Notes under the pieces: generated by a model
The model's database searches: none
Seen by the model: only the letters and a program-made list of their open reading frames with translations
Told to the model about the DNA's origin: nothing
Shown here: positions 31,386 to 42,434 of the stretch, piece by piece
How the letters are laid out: every line of letters starts with the position of its first letter
How positions within the stretch are numbered: position 1 is the stretch's first letter
Program-made: the position numbers and the translations under genes
Source of the DNA: Axinella damicornis
Taxonomy: Eukaryota; Porifera; Demospongiae; Axinellida; Axinellidae
NCBI GenBank assembly: GCA_963931865.1
Contig: OZ007506.1
Location: 9,318,855 to 9,382,854 of the forward strand
Reading direction: 5' to 3'
DNA: 64,000 nucleotides

Positions 31386-31814
31386 ATCCCAATGACCTTC
31401 CTGATTCAGAGCCCCTCTCTCTCTCCAAAGAGCTTTACAGATACCCACATAGCAACCCTCCCAGCACAAACGCGCCCAAAACCAAGCAACTTGACCATCC
31501 TCCTAACACAATTCCAAATGTGGACACATCACAGTCAAGCAAAGCAGAATATCTAAGCAATGCACCTGGTCTGAGGGGGCACATGAACATTTCTGCAAGT
31601 ACAGCTATTACCTGTCAAGAATCAGGGTGCAGCTATAACTGTAGAACCATACGGCAGTTTTGGATACATTTAACAACTGACCATGGAATGAAGATTGAAG
31701 TTCAGAGTTTAAGATTGAAAACAACAGAAGGTATGTTTTACCACACAGGGACTCTTGAGTGTCATTGTTGGCCAGCACACACAGTAGCTTCACATGCAAC
31801 ATTAGTGGTTAAAC

Positions 31815-31912
31815 TAGCCTGGTTCTCAGACCTTCTCATCCCAGCGTTTGTCGCTTGCAGTACTACTGCAAGCGACAAACGCTGGGATGAGAAGGCCTTG
31901 GAACAATGCTAT
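31815..31912. mobile_element. 98-bp hairpin MITE inside the transposase
   Basis: A near-perfect palindrome with ends TAGCCTGGTTCTCAGACC and a core in which GCGTTTGTCGCTTGCAGTA pairs with TACTGCAAGCGACAAACGC. It interrupts the segment between the C2H2 finger and the zinc cluster. It belongs to the hairpin family with TAGCC/GGCTA ends. Confidence 0.8.
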
Positions 31913-32738
31913 AGTTCTACACAATGGAAGCCATCAACTGCTGACACTTGCATGATCCCCTAAGAACAGGTGCCCTTAATTGATCACTATCATCATGATG
32001 TCAGTAGATTGTAAAGTCACAATGAGGGGTGCAAAAGATGAGTAGTTAGGTGAAGGGAGTGAAAAACGCTTGAACAATAATTATACAGCTGTAGTTATAG
32101 TGAAAGGTAATCATAATGACAAAATCATTGCTTTCAGAATTTCAGCAGTGGAAGGATGAGTTCGAAAGAAACTCTGGTACATCATTTGTTAAAGCAACTG
32201 GAGATAAACAGAAACACAGTACTATGAAACTGTATACCACCAAAACTGTATACTACTACTGCAATAGAAGCGGCTTTTTCAATTCCAAGGGAGCTGGACG
32301 ATGCCATATAAAGTCTCAAGGCAGTTCTAAGCTCAATGCACACTGCACTGCAGCCATTACTGCTACAACCAAGATACCTGGAACTGAGCTACGTGTGAGT
32401 GTATGCAAAACACACTATGGGCATACATGCTCCCTAGGACACACCAGACTTTCTGAGTCAGATCGTCTAACAATAGTAGGACAGTTAGCACAGGGTATCA
32501 CATTTGAGCGAATATTAGACAACATAAGAGACAATGTAGGAAGCAAGTTTGAGCACATTCATCTAACCACAAGAAAAGACATAAGTTAGCAATACAAACA
32601 CCACTGCAAGCAGAGATGATGAAGAGCTTTGGGCCTGATAAAATAATCTGCATGGACAGCACACATGGCACAAATGGATACAATTTTTTTCTCATTAGTA
32701 TCCTATGAGTATGGTGAAGGCTTTCCTGTAGCATGGTG

Positions 32739-32764
32739 CCTTCTCCACGCCTGGGTTCGAGGCT
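32739..32764. mobile_element. 26-bp TIR remnant of the 599-bp MITE family
   Basis: CTCCACGCCTGGGTTCGAGG then CTA is the complement of the TIR of the 5865-6463 element. It splits the conserved transposase sequence GFPVAWCL / NRQDEPLLENFF. Confidence 0.65.
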
Positions 32765-33496
32765 AACAGACAGGATGAACCACTTTTAGAAAACTTCTTT
32801 GTGGCAGTGAGGGACAGAGTCGGAAAGTGTGTTCCCAAAGTGCTAATGAGTGACGATGCAGAACAGTTTTATACTGCTTGGATGAATGTGTTTGGGCCAG
32901 GACCAAAGAAGCTGCTGTGCACATGGCATGTAGACAGGGCGTGGAGAAAAAATCTGACACTTATACACTGCAAAGACACAGCAGCCTTAAATTTGCGCCT
33001 GCTTCTTGACGAAACTGAGAGTGCAAAATTCGAAAATCTTCTAGACCAGACACTCATCCAACTAACACAGTCAACAGAAACTACCAGTTTTGGAGACTAC
33101 TTCAATACGTACTATGCACGTAGGGCAGATCAGTGGGCAGCATGCTATCATAAAGCTGCATTCATTAACTGCAATATGTATGCTGAGGCATTCCATCACA
33201 TCCTCAAATACCTGTACCTCAAAGGTACCGGGTAGACAAATGTATACATGTACATGTTCTGATGAAACTTGCAAGAGATAAAGGCTTTGAACGCCTTGTA
33301 AAACCAGAAGGATACTTGCAATCCGCAAAAGACATAACACTAGCATGAAGATGTCGATCAAGTTGGTTGACAACACTACATGGATGGTGCATTCCAGTGA
33401 AGAAGCACATTACTATACCATTACACAAGAACAGCACAACTGTCCCATCAACTGCTGCCTTGTCCGCACAGATTGTAAAATATGTGTTCATTGTTC

Positions 33497-35116
33497 GAGG
33501 GGCAACCGCACTCCTGGTAGCCGCGGTTAAACGGTAGCACAAGCTAAGTGTGACAGTTCGTTCCAATTATCACACATCACCTGAGTACCATGATAGCTAT
33601 ATACAGGGAAGATCAGAAATAATTTTGAGTGCTCTCAAAGTACCATTCATAAAGTAGCCGCGTTGCAACCTGCGGCGCCATAGCGCAAGCTAAGTATCGC
33701 AATACGTTCCAATTAACGCACATGCCACGTGGCAACCACGCTCAGTCGATCACGAGCAATGGCGACCAAACGGAAGACAAGACATTATTACAGCACTCAC
33801 AACTTAGCCAGCACGGTGAGTTTCGGCATGTAAGCATCAGTGAATGACAGCGATCACGGCCGTGTGGTCAGAATCTTCGTGTGCCTTTCCTAAGAACGGT
33901 ACTGCCACCGGAAGTCGAAGAGAGCGCTCGAGCAATGGGGCCAACGGCGAGACAAAAGCGTTCATATCTCTACCACCAAGGTGAGTTTCAGCACAATTAT
34001 TTTGATTTTGTGTCTCTGCATCATAGCGATCACGACTGTGTAGTCAGAATCTTTGTAGTCCATTCCGAAGTAGTCAAACGTTTATTACATTATTTACATT
34101 AGTTTAGATTACGAGGGGCAACCGCACTCCTGGTAGCCGTTGCAACGCCGGCTGCGACTCGCCGTAGCGCTTATCGCAGTTAGTTCCAATTAACGCACAA
34201 GCTATTGCCTCGTGGCAACCACGAACGCTAGCAATGGCGACCAAAGGGAAGACACGAAATATAACAGCACTTACAACCTTGCCAGCACGGTGAGTTTTGG
34301 TATGTAAGCGTCAGTAAACAACAGCGATTACGGCTGTGTGGTCAGAATCTTCGTGGGCCCTTCGTATGACTGTACTGGCCACCAATGTCGAAGAGAACGA
34401 TCGAGCAATGGCGGCCGACGGCACGACAAAAGCGCTTGTATCTCCACCACCAAGGTGAGTTTCAGCACAATTATTGTACGGTCGTGTCACTGCATGATCG
34501 CGATCACAACGGTGTAGTCAGAATCTCTGTAGACCTTTCCTGCGTGCTGTGAGGTTTGATTATTTAATTATTTAGATTAGTTAGATTACGCGGCACAATT
34601 TTTCCCTTACCAGGAGTGTAACGAGGGGCAACCGCACTCCTGGTAGCCGGCTGCGACTCGCCGTAGCGAAAGCTAAGTATCGCAGTTAATTCCAATTAAC
34701 GCACATGCCACGTGGCAACCGCGCTCAGTCGATCGCTAGCAATGGCGGCCAAAGGGAAGACACGAAGTTATTACAGCAGTTACAACTTTGCCAGCACGGT
34801 AAGTTTTGGCATTTAAGCGACAGCGATCACGGCCATGTGGTCAGAATCTTCGTGTGCCTTTGCTAAGAACGGTACTGCCACCGGAAGTCGGACAGCGCTC
34901 GAGCAATGGCGGCCACGGCGAGACAAAAGCGCTTGTATCTCCGCCACCAAGGTGAGTTTCAGCACAATTATTTTGATTTTGTGTCACTGCATCATAGCGA
35001 TCACGACGGTGTAGTCAGAATCTTTGTAGGCCGTTCCGAAGTAGTTTACATTACGCGGCACAATTTTTCCCGAGTGTAACATTACGCGGCACAATTTTTC
35101 CCCTACCAGGAGTGTA
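33497..35116 (+). repeat. Three tandem units of the GAGGGGCAACCGC family
   Basis: Units begin at 33497, 34113 and 34623 with GAGGGGCAACCGCACTCCTG. The second and third end near ATTACGCGGCACAATTTTTC then CCAGGAGTGTAA. Most units hold two ATG-plus-donor segments: ATGGCGACCAAAGGGAAGAC... to GCACGGTGAGTTTTGG, and ATGGCGGCC... to CACCAAGGTGAGTTTCAGCA. The array splits the transposase SWIM finger. It resembles duplicated promoter/first-exon DNA or a short TIR element; ACTCCTGGTAG occurs inverted at both ends. Confidence 0.75.
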
Positions 35117-35660
35117 AATACTTGCAACTGCCCTGATGCATTAATACACAGCACAATCTGCAAACATATACACCTTGTGGCCAGATATCAAGGCACTCAT
35201 TCACTTGGCCCACCTCGAGATGCTGAACCAAGCAAAACTGACACCACAGTTCTCCTTCATTCTCTACAGAAAGGAAGAAATGATAACATAATTATTAAGG
35301 ACAGGATGCATAAGAGGCTACATGTATGTGTTCTTGTAGCACTGGTGACCATGTGACAACCGTGAAAGTCTTCTAGCAGCTGAAAGACTCCTTAATTCAG
35401 CAAAGGGTGCATTAAAGGCAATAAGTAAGACAGTATACCCAATACTTTTCTGCATGTACGATCACAGGGACCTGCCAACAAACGCATTACTTCACAAAGA
35501 TCATTTTACTCTACCAAGAAATGGAGGAGAACACCACTAGTACGGATCACCAAGCCAACTCAGCAAGAGAAGGAACAAATCAGCTCATCGCTACTGCAGA
35601 GGAATCCCTTATGTAGTAGTGAAAAAGGGAAGCAAGGGGTGCCAAGAGATAGAAGTGAGT
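35117..35660 (+). pseudogene. MULE transposase C-terminus (SWIM finger second half)
   Basis: Reads CNCPDALIHSTICKHIHLVA then RYQGTHSLGPPRDAEPSKT. C-x-C...C-x-H is the SWIM zinc finger, whose first half (CCLVRTDCKICVH) ends at 33495 before the tandem repeat insertion. At about 35485-35600 a second frame gives ITSQRSFYSTKKWRR and RITKPTQQEKEQI, typical of the C-terminal basic tail of these transposases. Confidence 0.72.
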
Positions 35661-35790
35661 TGAAAATCGATGGCATTACTGTCATTTTTAAATTAGTAAT
35701 CTTTCAACAGGGGAGCAAAAGTCCGCAAACACACCCTTCACGAATCAGCCGGGTATACTAATTGAGTAACAGTTAGCCACAAAAGTCCTA

Positions 35791-35985
35791 TATAGTGGGG
35801 TCCTTAAGACATTTGAGGTGAAAGTTACGGAAGCCGAGATCGACATCATGTTATAATGGGGTCCTTAAGACATTTGAGGTGAAAGTTACGGAAGCCGAGA
35901 TCGACATCATGTTATAGTGGGGTCCTTAAGACATTTGAGGACATTTGAGGTGAAAGTTACGGAAGCCGAGATCGACATCATGTTG
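35791..35985. repeat. 61-bp tandem repeat, three copies
   Basis: Three copies of a unit starting TATAGTGGGGTCCTTAAGAC and containing GTTACGGAAGCCGAGATCGA. The last copy carries an internal 10-bp duplication (GACATTTGAG). Copies are nearly identical, so the expansion is recent. Confidence 0.9.
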
Positions 35986-36239
35986 TGCATTCATGCATGT
36001 GTTGCATTTACGTTTAGTCTTAGAACCAGACTCCCCGGTATCCCATGACCATATCACTCCCTCCCCAAATCATTCTCCACTCCTACTCAGTACACACATG
36101 CACATGCATACCTCCTCCCAAACTCACATAATTATACTTCATGCCATGCATACACACACCAACACACACCTCCATGAGTTATGGTTGCGTAGGAAGCGGC
36201 ATTCTCTCTGCTGGTAGCTCATGTTGTTTGTACTACACT

Positions 36240-37040
36240 CCTCAGGTTGCTGTGCATGTAGGGAGGAGGGACGAAGTGCCAGGAGCAGGGGATAGGGAGG
36301 AGAGGGATGGAGTGCAAGGAGGGAGGGGGAAGGGAGGGGAGTAGAGTGGAGGAGTACAGTGTACACGAGAGGGGAGTATGTGTGTGGAGGGAGAGGGGAA
36401 GGAGCGTGAGTTTGGAGGGAGGGAGGAGTGTGAGTGTAGAGGGAGGGGGGGAAAGTAGTAAGTGTGTGTGGACAGAGGGGAAGGGTGTGGAAAGAGGGGA
36501 CGAGCGTGGAGGGAGAGGGAGTGTGTGCGGAGGGAGGGGAGGGGGAGGAGTGTGAGTGTGGAGGGAGGGGGCGTAACAGTGCATAGAGGGATACAACATT
36601 AGTAACAACAAGCTTACCTTCATGAGTGAGTTAGCAAAATATTTGCAGCAACAGCCGATGTTTCCAGAGGCTGTGAAATGGGTACTCTGAGAGCTCATCC
36701 CCATCCTCCCCCTCACACGCTCCCTATGTAGGTGTGACACACTACAGTAAAATCACTTAACGAAAATATATATGCACTCACCATGGGTCCCATTTCAAGA
36801 CCGTCTTCTTTGGATCAAATTGGTGAGAGTGGGGAAGTGAGATGTCTGCATGGGAGTGGAGTTCTGAAATCTTGTGTGGAGGAGTTGGGAGGGACGAAGG
36901 CCTGAGGGGGAGATGGAGGAAAGAGGGGTAGGAGAAGAGAGGATCAAGGGAGGGTAGAGAAGGGATGAGGAAGAAAGTAGGGAGAGAAGGGAGGGAGGAG
37001 GAAGGGAGGGAGAAGGGGCAAAGGAGAGTGTGAGTAGAAA
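36240..37040. repeat. G/A-rich intronic tracts
   Basis: Runs of GGAGGGAGAGGGG type at 36255-36580 and 36870-37040, polypyrimidine on the Raptor strand. They explain several long low-complexity frames in both orientations. Confidence 0.8.
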
Positions 37041-38125
37041 GGGAGGTTGTCAATGCTTCACCAGGTTTCTAGCAACAATCATGTCACCACTGCAGCGTAC
37101 AGTACCTTGCAGTTCTGACACCCATACCCCCCACTGTGGCAGCCTTGGCCCCCGTGATGTGATCGTTTGTGGGGCAAGGAGCCAAGTATGAGCTGACCAG
37201 AGTCACACCAATATTCTTTGCATGCGTCTTCTGGTGCAGCTGCCAGTGAATTACAATGTCATAATGTGTGAGTGTGAGTGCAAGTGTGTGTGTATGTGTG
37301 AAGGGGGAAGCAGCACTACAAGGTAAAGGCAGAAATTCAGAAATCCCCAAGACATTCATCCCCTTCTTCCTCCATTCCCTCCCCTTCCCCTTTCCTCCAT
37401 CCCCATTCCCATTTCCTCCTCTCCCTCCCAAAACCCTCCCATCCCCCCTCACATTGGAGACCACGGGAGGTAATAGAGCTTCTCATGGGCACTGTGCTTG
37501 ACCCCACACCACCGTGCAGCTCCTCCGAAGCAGATTGGCAGCCACTGCTTCAGCATTGAGTTAGGCTCCTACAACTACTCCAGACAGATGGAGATATGTT
37601 GCTCTGAAGGCACAACTCCTGCAAGGGTGTGGAGAGAGAACGCTGCCAGTCCATGACATCAAGGGAGGGAGAAAGACTCAACAGCAGTATCTCCCATGTT
37701 TAGATGATATCCCACATTTCCAGCAACTAAATTGCAACTTAGTCACCTGCAGCCCAAGCTGCTGGTTCCATGGCTACACTAACTTTCTAGCTGCCTTTTA
37801 CCTAGCACACAAGTAAGGCTGTTGTCTGGTACCTCCTAGCAATGCAAACCCTATTTACCTAACTGATCTCCTACAATCATTAAGGTGCATAGGAACATCA
37901 TCATAAATGTGGGAATCCTTGGTACACTTCTTGATAAGTACACATTTCAGATACAAAATAGTGAGCCTGATCGTCAAGACTACTAACCTGTCCTTTGGAG
38001 TACTTGTTTACAATGATGAAGACAGCCAGTGTCTGGTACCCATACTGAATGGTGTGGTCATTGAGGATCTGAATGAAGTACTTGTATCCACCGTCCTTGA
38101 CCAGATCTGCCTGGCAGTACTACGA

Positions 38126-38285
38126 GAGGAAAGAAGGAGGGAGGGGGAGAGAGAGGAGGGAGGGAGGGAGAGGGAGGGAGGGAGGGAGGGAGAGGGAGGG
38201 AGGGAGGGAGGGAGGGAGGGAGGGAGGGAGGGAGGGAGGGAGGGAGGGAGGGAGGGAGGGAGGGAGGAGGGAGAGAGGGCAAGAG
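38126..38285. repeat. (GGGA)n microsatellite
   Basis: About 160 bp of nearly perfect GGGA repeats in an intron of the Raptor pseudogene. Confidence 0.9.
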
Positions 38286-38756
38286 GGAGGGGTGACATAC
38301 TCAATTGTTCACAGTATAGTATAATGATGTATGTGGACATTGGACACTCAACACAAGACTATGCTCAGGTATGTTGCACTAGCTAAGCTGCTCCTCACTG
38401 AATCAACAGAGTATCTCTACCCACATGAAGACCAGGATGGGCTGTACATGTAGTTCTTATAGCATGCTGCACAACAGTTTGAGCACATACGGAAAGGTGC
38501 CATGGAGATGGCGGAGTGAACGGCCCAGGGTCCCAGGTGGAGGAATCAGCCCAGGAGCTCTAGTGCCTGCAGACGGTGAGCCTGCATGAGTCAGAAGGAA
38601 CAAAAGGGGCGGGAAGGAAGGGAGGGGTTGGAGGAGAGGGGGAGGGAGCACAGAGGGAGAAAGAAAATTTCATTTCTGTGCTCTCAAACAGCCTTCCCCA
38701 CATGCATAGTATACTAACAGCAGTCACACCTCTACACGTACACACGAACAGCATCA

Positions 38757-38900
38757 TTGTTATGCATTGGTACATCTCATTCCCACGTCTGAGGCTTGAA
38801 CACATTGGTCTCATTCCCAGGCTATAGAACATACTGGTTTCATTCTCATGCCTGAGGCTATGAATGTACTGGTCTCATTCCCAGGCCTGAGGCTACAACA
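38757..38900. repeat. Tandem copies of a hairpin-end motif
   Basis: Four imperfect 30-40-bp repeats containing CTCATTCCCAGGCCTGAGGC. The motif resembles the TAGCCTCGTTCCCAGG element end but is arranged head to tail. Confidence 0.65.
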
Positions 38901-38904
38901 TTTA

Positions 38905-39672
38905 ATTGGCGTATTCCATATTGTATGCAAGATTTTCACAACATGTTTATTGCTGTATTGCAATACAGAATGATGTGGCTATGAAAGGAAGTGCTCACGC
39001 TAGATGATGGATGAAGCTTTGCATGCACATCTTTGTGATGCCGTAAAAGGTGAGTGAACACGTTTGTAGCATTATTCTTGAAAGGCAGGTCTGCTTCACA
39101 GATCCAGCAAATTGCTACTTTGCTGTTGGCAACTGTCCTGTAATCATTGCCTGGGAGCCAAAATGCTCCCATACTTTGCTTTCGCTGCGCTATTTGGAAC
39201 AATATGCCCACAACTGGCGTAGCCATTCTTCTCACTATGCCCACCATGTGGCTGGAAGTCACATTCCAGTCGGCCAGTTCCGGTTCACAAAATACACACA
39301 AAGTCGCAATAATTACCCTACACAATATATCAATACGTCAAAGTGTAGTATTGCTACGTCGTGGTCTATGTCACTACATATCGGTATACCATAGTCGCGC
39401 ATTACCAGGCACAGCTAGCACACTTATAGGCGCACATTCACTGTTAGGCGCAGGCTCAACTCTCAACCCAGTTACATGTACATTTCTTCCAGAAACTCTG
39501 CCATTACGATCCTATAGAGTGGAAACTATATATTTCGAATTGAAGCGCACTTCCTATTCAAGGAATGTCATTCGATATTAAGCGCATCTCCCTTATTGGC
39601 ACAAATTCGCTTCTTGTGGAGATATAGGCGCATGCACCAAAAAACGCACAACTACAATATATTGTGACAGCT
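38905..39672 (-). mobile_element. hAT element remnant with BED-type zinc finger
   Basis: The minus frame around 39125-39000 reads SKVAICWICEADLPFKNN then ATNVFTHLLRHHKDVHAK. C-x2-C followed by H-x4-H in this context is a BED finger of hAT transposases. The right end CAATATATTGTGACAGC resembles the 7786-8179 hAT MITE end (TATTGTGACAGCCCTA). The RNase-H-like catalytic part is absent, so it is an internally deleted derivative. Confidence 0.62.
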
Positions 39673-40949
39673 CAAGGGGTGGTCACTCCCATATGCGCAA
39701 TACTTAGAGCTGCGACCGGGGTCACAAATTGTGGCCGCCTAAATTCGGCTGTGACCTCGTGACCGGCCCTCAAAATCACTGGTGACCCCGTGACCGAACC
39801 GTAAAATTATTCGTGACCCTGTGACCTCTCAACTGTACCGTACCGTACTGCTCAGCTGAATCGAAGGCTGTCAATCAAAGGCTGTCACGCTGGCGGACAA
39901 AAGCAGCGCAGAAGCGGCCATGGAGCGAAGGAGACTGTGAGACGTGGAGTATTCAGCAACACTTTTCTGCGATCTGGTATACGGGTTACAGTTTGCAATT
40001 GCGCATGCGCGGCGCGCGCTTGCGGTTTACAGTCAACAGTGAAATGTGTGCGCGACTTTGGCGTCAGTTTTTTATCGCTGAACTTAGATCTAACCGTATA
40101 TTAGACTGGATTTCAATTCTACGAAGAAAGGGGCAGGGCGGCTCGAAAAGTTTTACCGAGATAAACATCCTGTTCGTGAGATACTGTGCGTTCTACTTGC
40201 CTGATCTGGCGAAAAGCGAATGGCTTTGTGGTATGAACGACCATCACTCGTTTTTCCAACGGCAGCGAAGCGAAGTCGCTCCGAGCCGCCCTCCAGTCAG
40301 TTGAAAACTTCCCATGGGTGCTGCCAAGCTGGCCTGTTAGCCCTTTCTGATTGCAAAATCTGACGCCAAAAATCGCCAACTCGACCTTGAACTTTGATGC
40401 CACTGCCCGTGTTGGCATGTTGTACTCAGGCGCTAAAATCATACCAGCTAGAAGGTACTCGTATTGCTGTTATACCTCGTTTTTGTTGCGTGTCTCTAGC
40501 TAGTTCCTGCACGGAGGGACAAAGGTAACTTGCACGTTATGTATATTTAATGAGCACACGGTATCCCATAACCTTAACGGTTAGTTAATAAAGCCACCTC
40601 GAAAGATCACGTGTAAAGTGCGTGCTGTGCACGTGCATGCCTGACACGCTCGACATGACGTCGACTAGCTAGCTAGCGCTAGCGACGACCTAGCGCGAAG
40701 TACACGGCTCGGAGCGCTCGACATATACCTCCTGCCATTGCTGCTGCATAACTGAAACACTGGCTAGCTAACTTGTGTACGTTCTTCTGTTTGCAGCGAT
40801 TTCTAAAATCTTAAAATTTAGGCTGTGACCGCTTGGAAAAACCTTCATGACCCTGTGACCGCACAGAAAAAACCTTGGTGACCCAGTGACCGCACTGTGA
40901 CCCCGGTCGCAGCTCTAAGTATTGCGCATATGGGAGTGACCACCCCTTG
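39673..40949. mobile_element. 1,277-bp DNA transposon, 54-bp perfect TIRs, 5-bp TSD
   Basis: The ends begin CAAGGGGTGGTCACTCCC and are identical inverted repeats through AGAGCTGCGACCGGGGTCAC. The flanks CAGCT (39668-39672 and 40950-40954) are duplicated. Subterminal regions carry clustered GTGACCCCGTGACCG-like motifs at both ends, as expected of transposase binding sites. No transposase was recognised in the CpG-rich interior. It is inserted at the edge of the hAT remnant. Confidence 0.85.
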
Positions 40950-41066
40950 CAGCTCTACTGTACGCTTTGGACAACTTTGTCAAGACAGCTGTACCAACAC
41001 TACACGTACAGCAACGTGTGGTACAGCAACATGTGGTACAGCATTGGCAGTGTGCATGATCGATCA

Positions 41067-41067
41067 T

Positions 41068-41099
<32 letters not shown>
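41067..41099. repeat. G33 homopolymer
   Basis: A run of about 33 G after GATCGATCAT. See the finding on G/C runs. Confidence 0.9.
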
Positions 41100-41100
<1 letters not shown>

Positions 41101-42434
41101 AGAATTATTATGGTGGGCTCTAATCAGACGTGCAAATGTGTCATTTCAACCGTTCATTCAAATCAACAGCACTGACGAGCTGGATCCGCTTACCTTGTTG
41201 AACATCCAGACCTCTCTGTTCTGAGCGGTTTTGGGGACCCCGTGACCGTTCCAGTAAAACTATTTCTGCAGACAATGTGTACCAGCCCAGACAAAATCAA
41301 CTAGCGGCTAGCCCCGGGCGAATTTTTTTTTTTGGACGTACTTTCGACTTAGTCTCCGGCAGATCCATCAACTACGCATGCGCTAAACCGTAACCCAACC
41401 CTAACCACACCCACAAATTTGCAATTTGAACGTAGGAGCTTGGAGCGCACGTAGCAGAGACAGAAGGAGCTGGTGTTTGCTGAGTCCCCATGAACTTGGC
41501 CTGGACCCCAAACTAAACTTGGAACCCCTCAACTACCTTAGCCATTCATTTGTCTATTTAGTTTTTTGTACTGCATCAGTATACAGCTACTATCATGCTC
41601 ATGTACACATGATGGGCTCAATCAAAGTGTTTGCAAACAGTCCTATATTATGCATCTTCAATTTCTTCAGCCACCCACACAGGCCAAAACGCTGCTTGCT
41701 GCTTTACGTCGTACTCCAGGTAGCTAGTAGATTGGTGCCAGTCAACAAGCCATCTGTGTAAAGATGAAATTCATGAGAAAATGAATCAGCTAGAATGGAG
41801 TATCAGGGGCGGCAGCGGCATAAAAGAAGTGGTACGGCCCACTCGTAGCACAGAGGTGTGAAGTGTTGATATGTCCGCGCATAGCGCGGAAAATTTTTTT
41901 TGCATGTATTTTCAGCGATGAGGAAGCGCTCTCGTAGCATCAAAATGGCCGTTTTGGGAAAGAAAAGACCTTGGCTGCTGTGGAGTTTCAATGATAGGCC
42001 CACAACTAGGACAAGAAACAGATGCCATTGCCGTGTTTGCATATAAGATTATACACTGCTCAGGTTGGCTGGAAAAGTGGTCCGGCCAAAGCCGGACCAG
42101 CCGGACCGGCGCCGCCGCCTCTGAGTATAACGTTCTGAAAGAGGTGCCCCACGTAGGTTGTGATACATTTGCACAGTATATCGATATCCCTGAGGCATGC
42201 ACAACTATGCATGTGGATTCGCCATCACCCCCCTCCAACTTTTACTATTAGCTATAGGTGGGGTGCTTTAGCACCGACTAGAGGGAGTGGCAGTGTGACA
42301 AGATCACATACACAGTAATTTCGCTTGTTCTACGATTCAAGTTCTCCATGGGAGGAGCGGGGAGAAGGCTGCTCTGCACTTTCAAATAATGCATCCCAAA
42401 TACAGTACAGACTTCAGGCGACTTACTTAGCTTA

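Larger units (their letters stand above)
30962..33496 (+). pseudogene. MULE transposase, N-terminal and DDE part (broken)
   Basis: Frame 2 from about 30962 is open through a low-complexity RPDRGSTPSHSS-type repeat (31085-31380) into a C2H2 finger, C-x4-C-x12-H-x4-H (CQESGC...HLTTDH, about 31607-31690). A hairpin insert follows. Then 32116-32589 has a zinc-cluster block (YYYCNRSGFF, KSQGSSKLNAHC, CKTHYGHTCSLGH). A stop precedes a DDE segment with CMDSTHGTNGY (32648), MSDDAEQFYTAW (32848), CTWHVDRAWR (32918) and NMYAEAFHHILKY (about 33175). The C-terminus starts with KLARDKGFERLVKPEGYLQS and HYYTITQEQHNCPINC. The family is the metazoan MULE/ZSWIM-like transposases. Stops, frameshifts and inserts make it inactive. 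Only about 0-60 bp separates it from the peptidase stop. Confidence 0.82.
36170..38590 (-). pseudogene. Raptor (RPTOR, mTORC1 subunit) pseudogene with introns
   Basis: Minus-strand pieces follow Raptor order. HRLQALELLG, a stop, then FLHLGPWAVHSA lies at about 38580-38510. A frameshift leads to TFPYVLKLL (about 38490). Then come ELHVQPILVFMWVEIL and a stop (about 38450-38405), ADLVKDGGYKYFIQILND and TLAVFIIVNKYSKGQ (38120-37990), QWLPICF...ARWCGVKHSAHEKLY (about 37535-37455), CPTNDHITGAKAAT (about 37170), LPHSHQFDPKKT (about 36835), NIGCCCKYFANSLMK (36660-36617) and QQRECRFLRN (36215). Raptor scaffolds substrates for mTOR kinase. Introns with GT/AG sites remain, so this is a duplicated rather than a processed copy. 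In-frame stops and frameshifts make it non-functional. The N-terminal caspase-like and C-terminal WD40 parts are missing. Confidence 0.78.

Noticed and set aside
30981..31556. 191-residue ORF rich in LGLTEALPP
   Set aside because: It is an alternative frame of the RPDRGS minisatellite; the frame that continues into the C2H2 finger is the supported one.
38936..39325. Whole 129-residue minus ORF as a complete protein
   Set aside because: Only the central BED finger is conserved-looking; the tails run into transposon end sequence.
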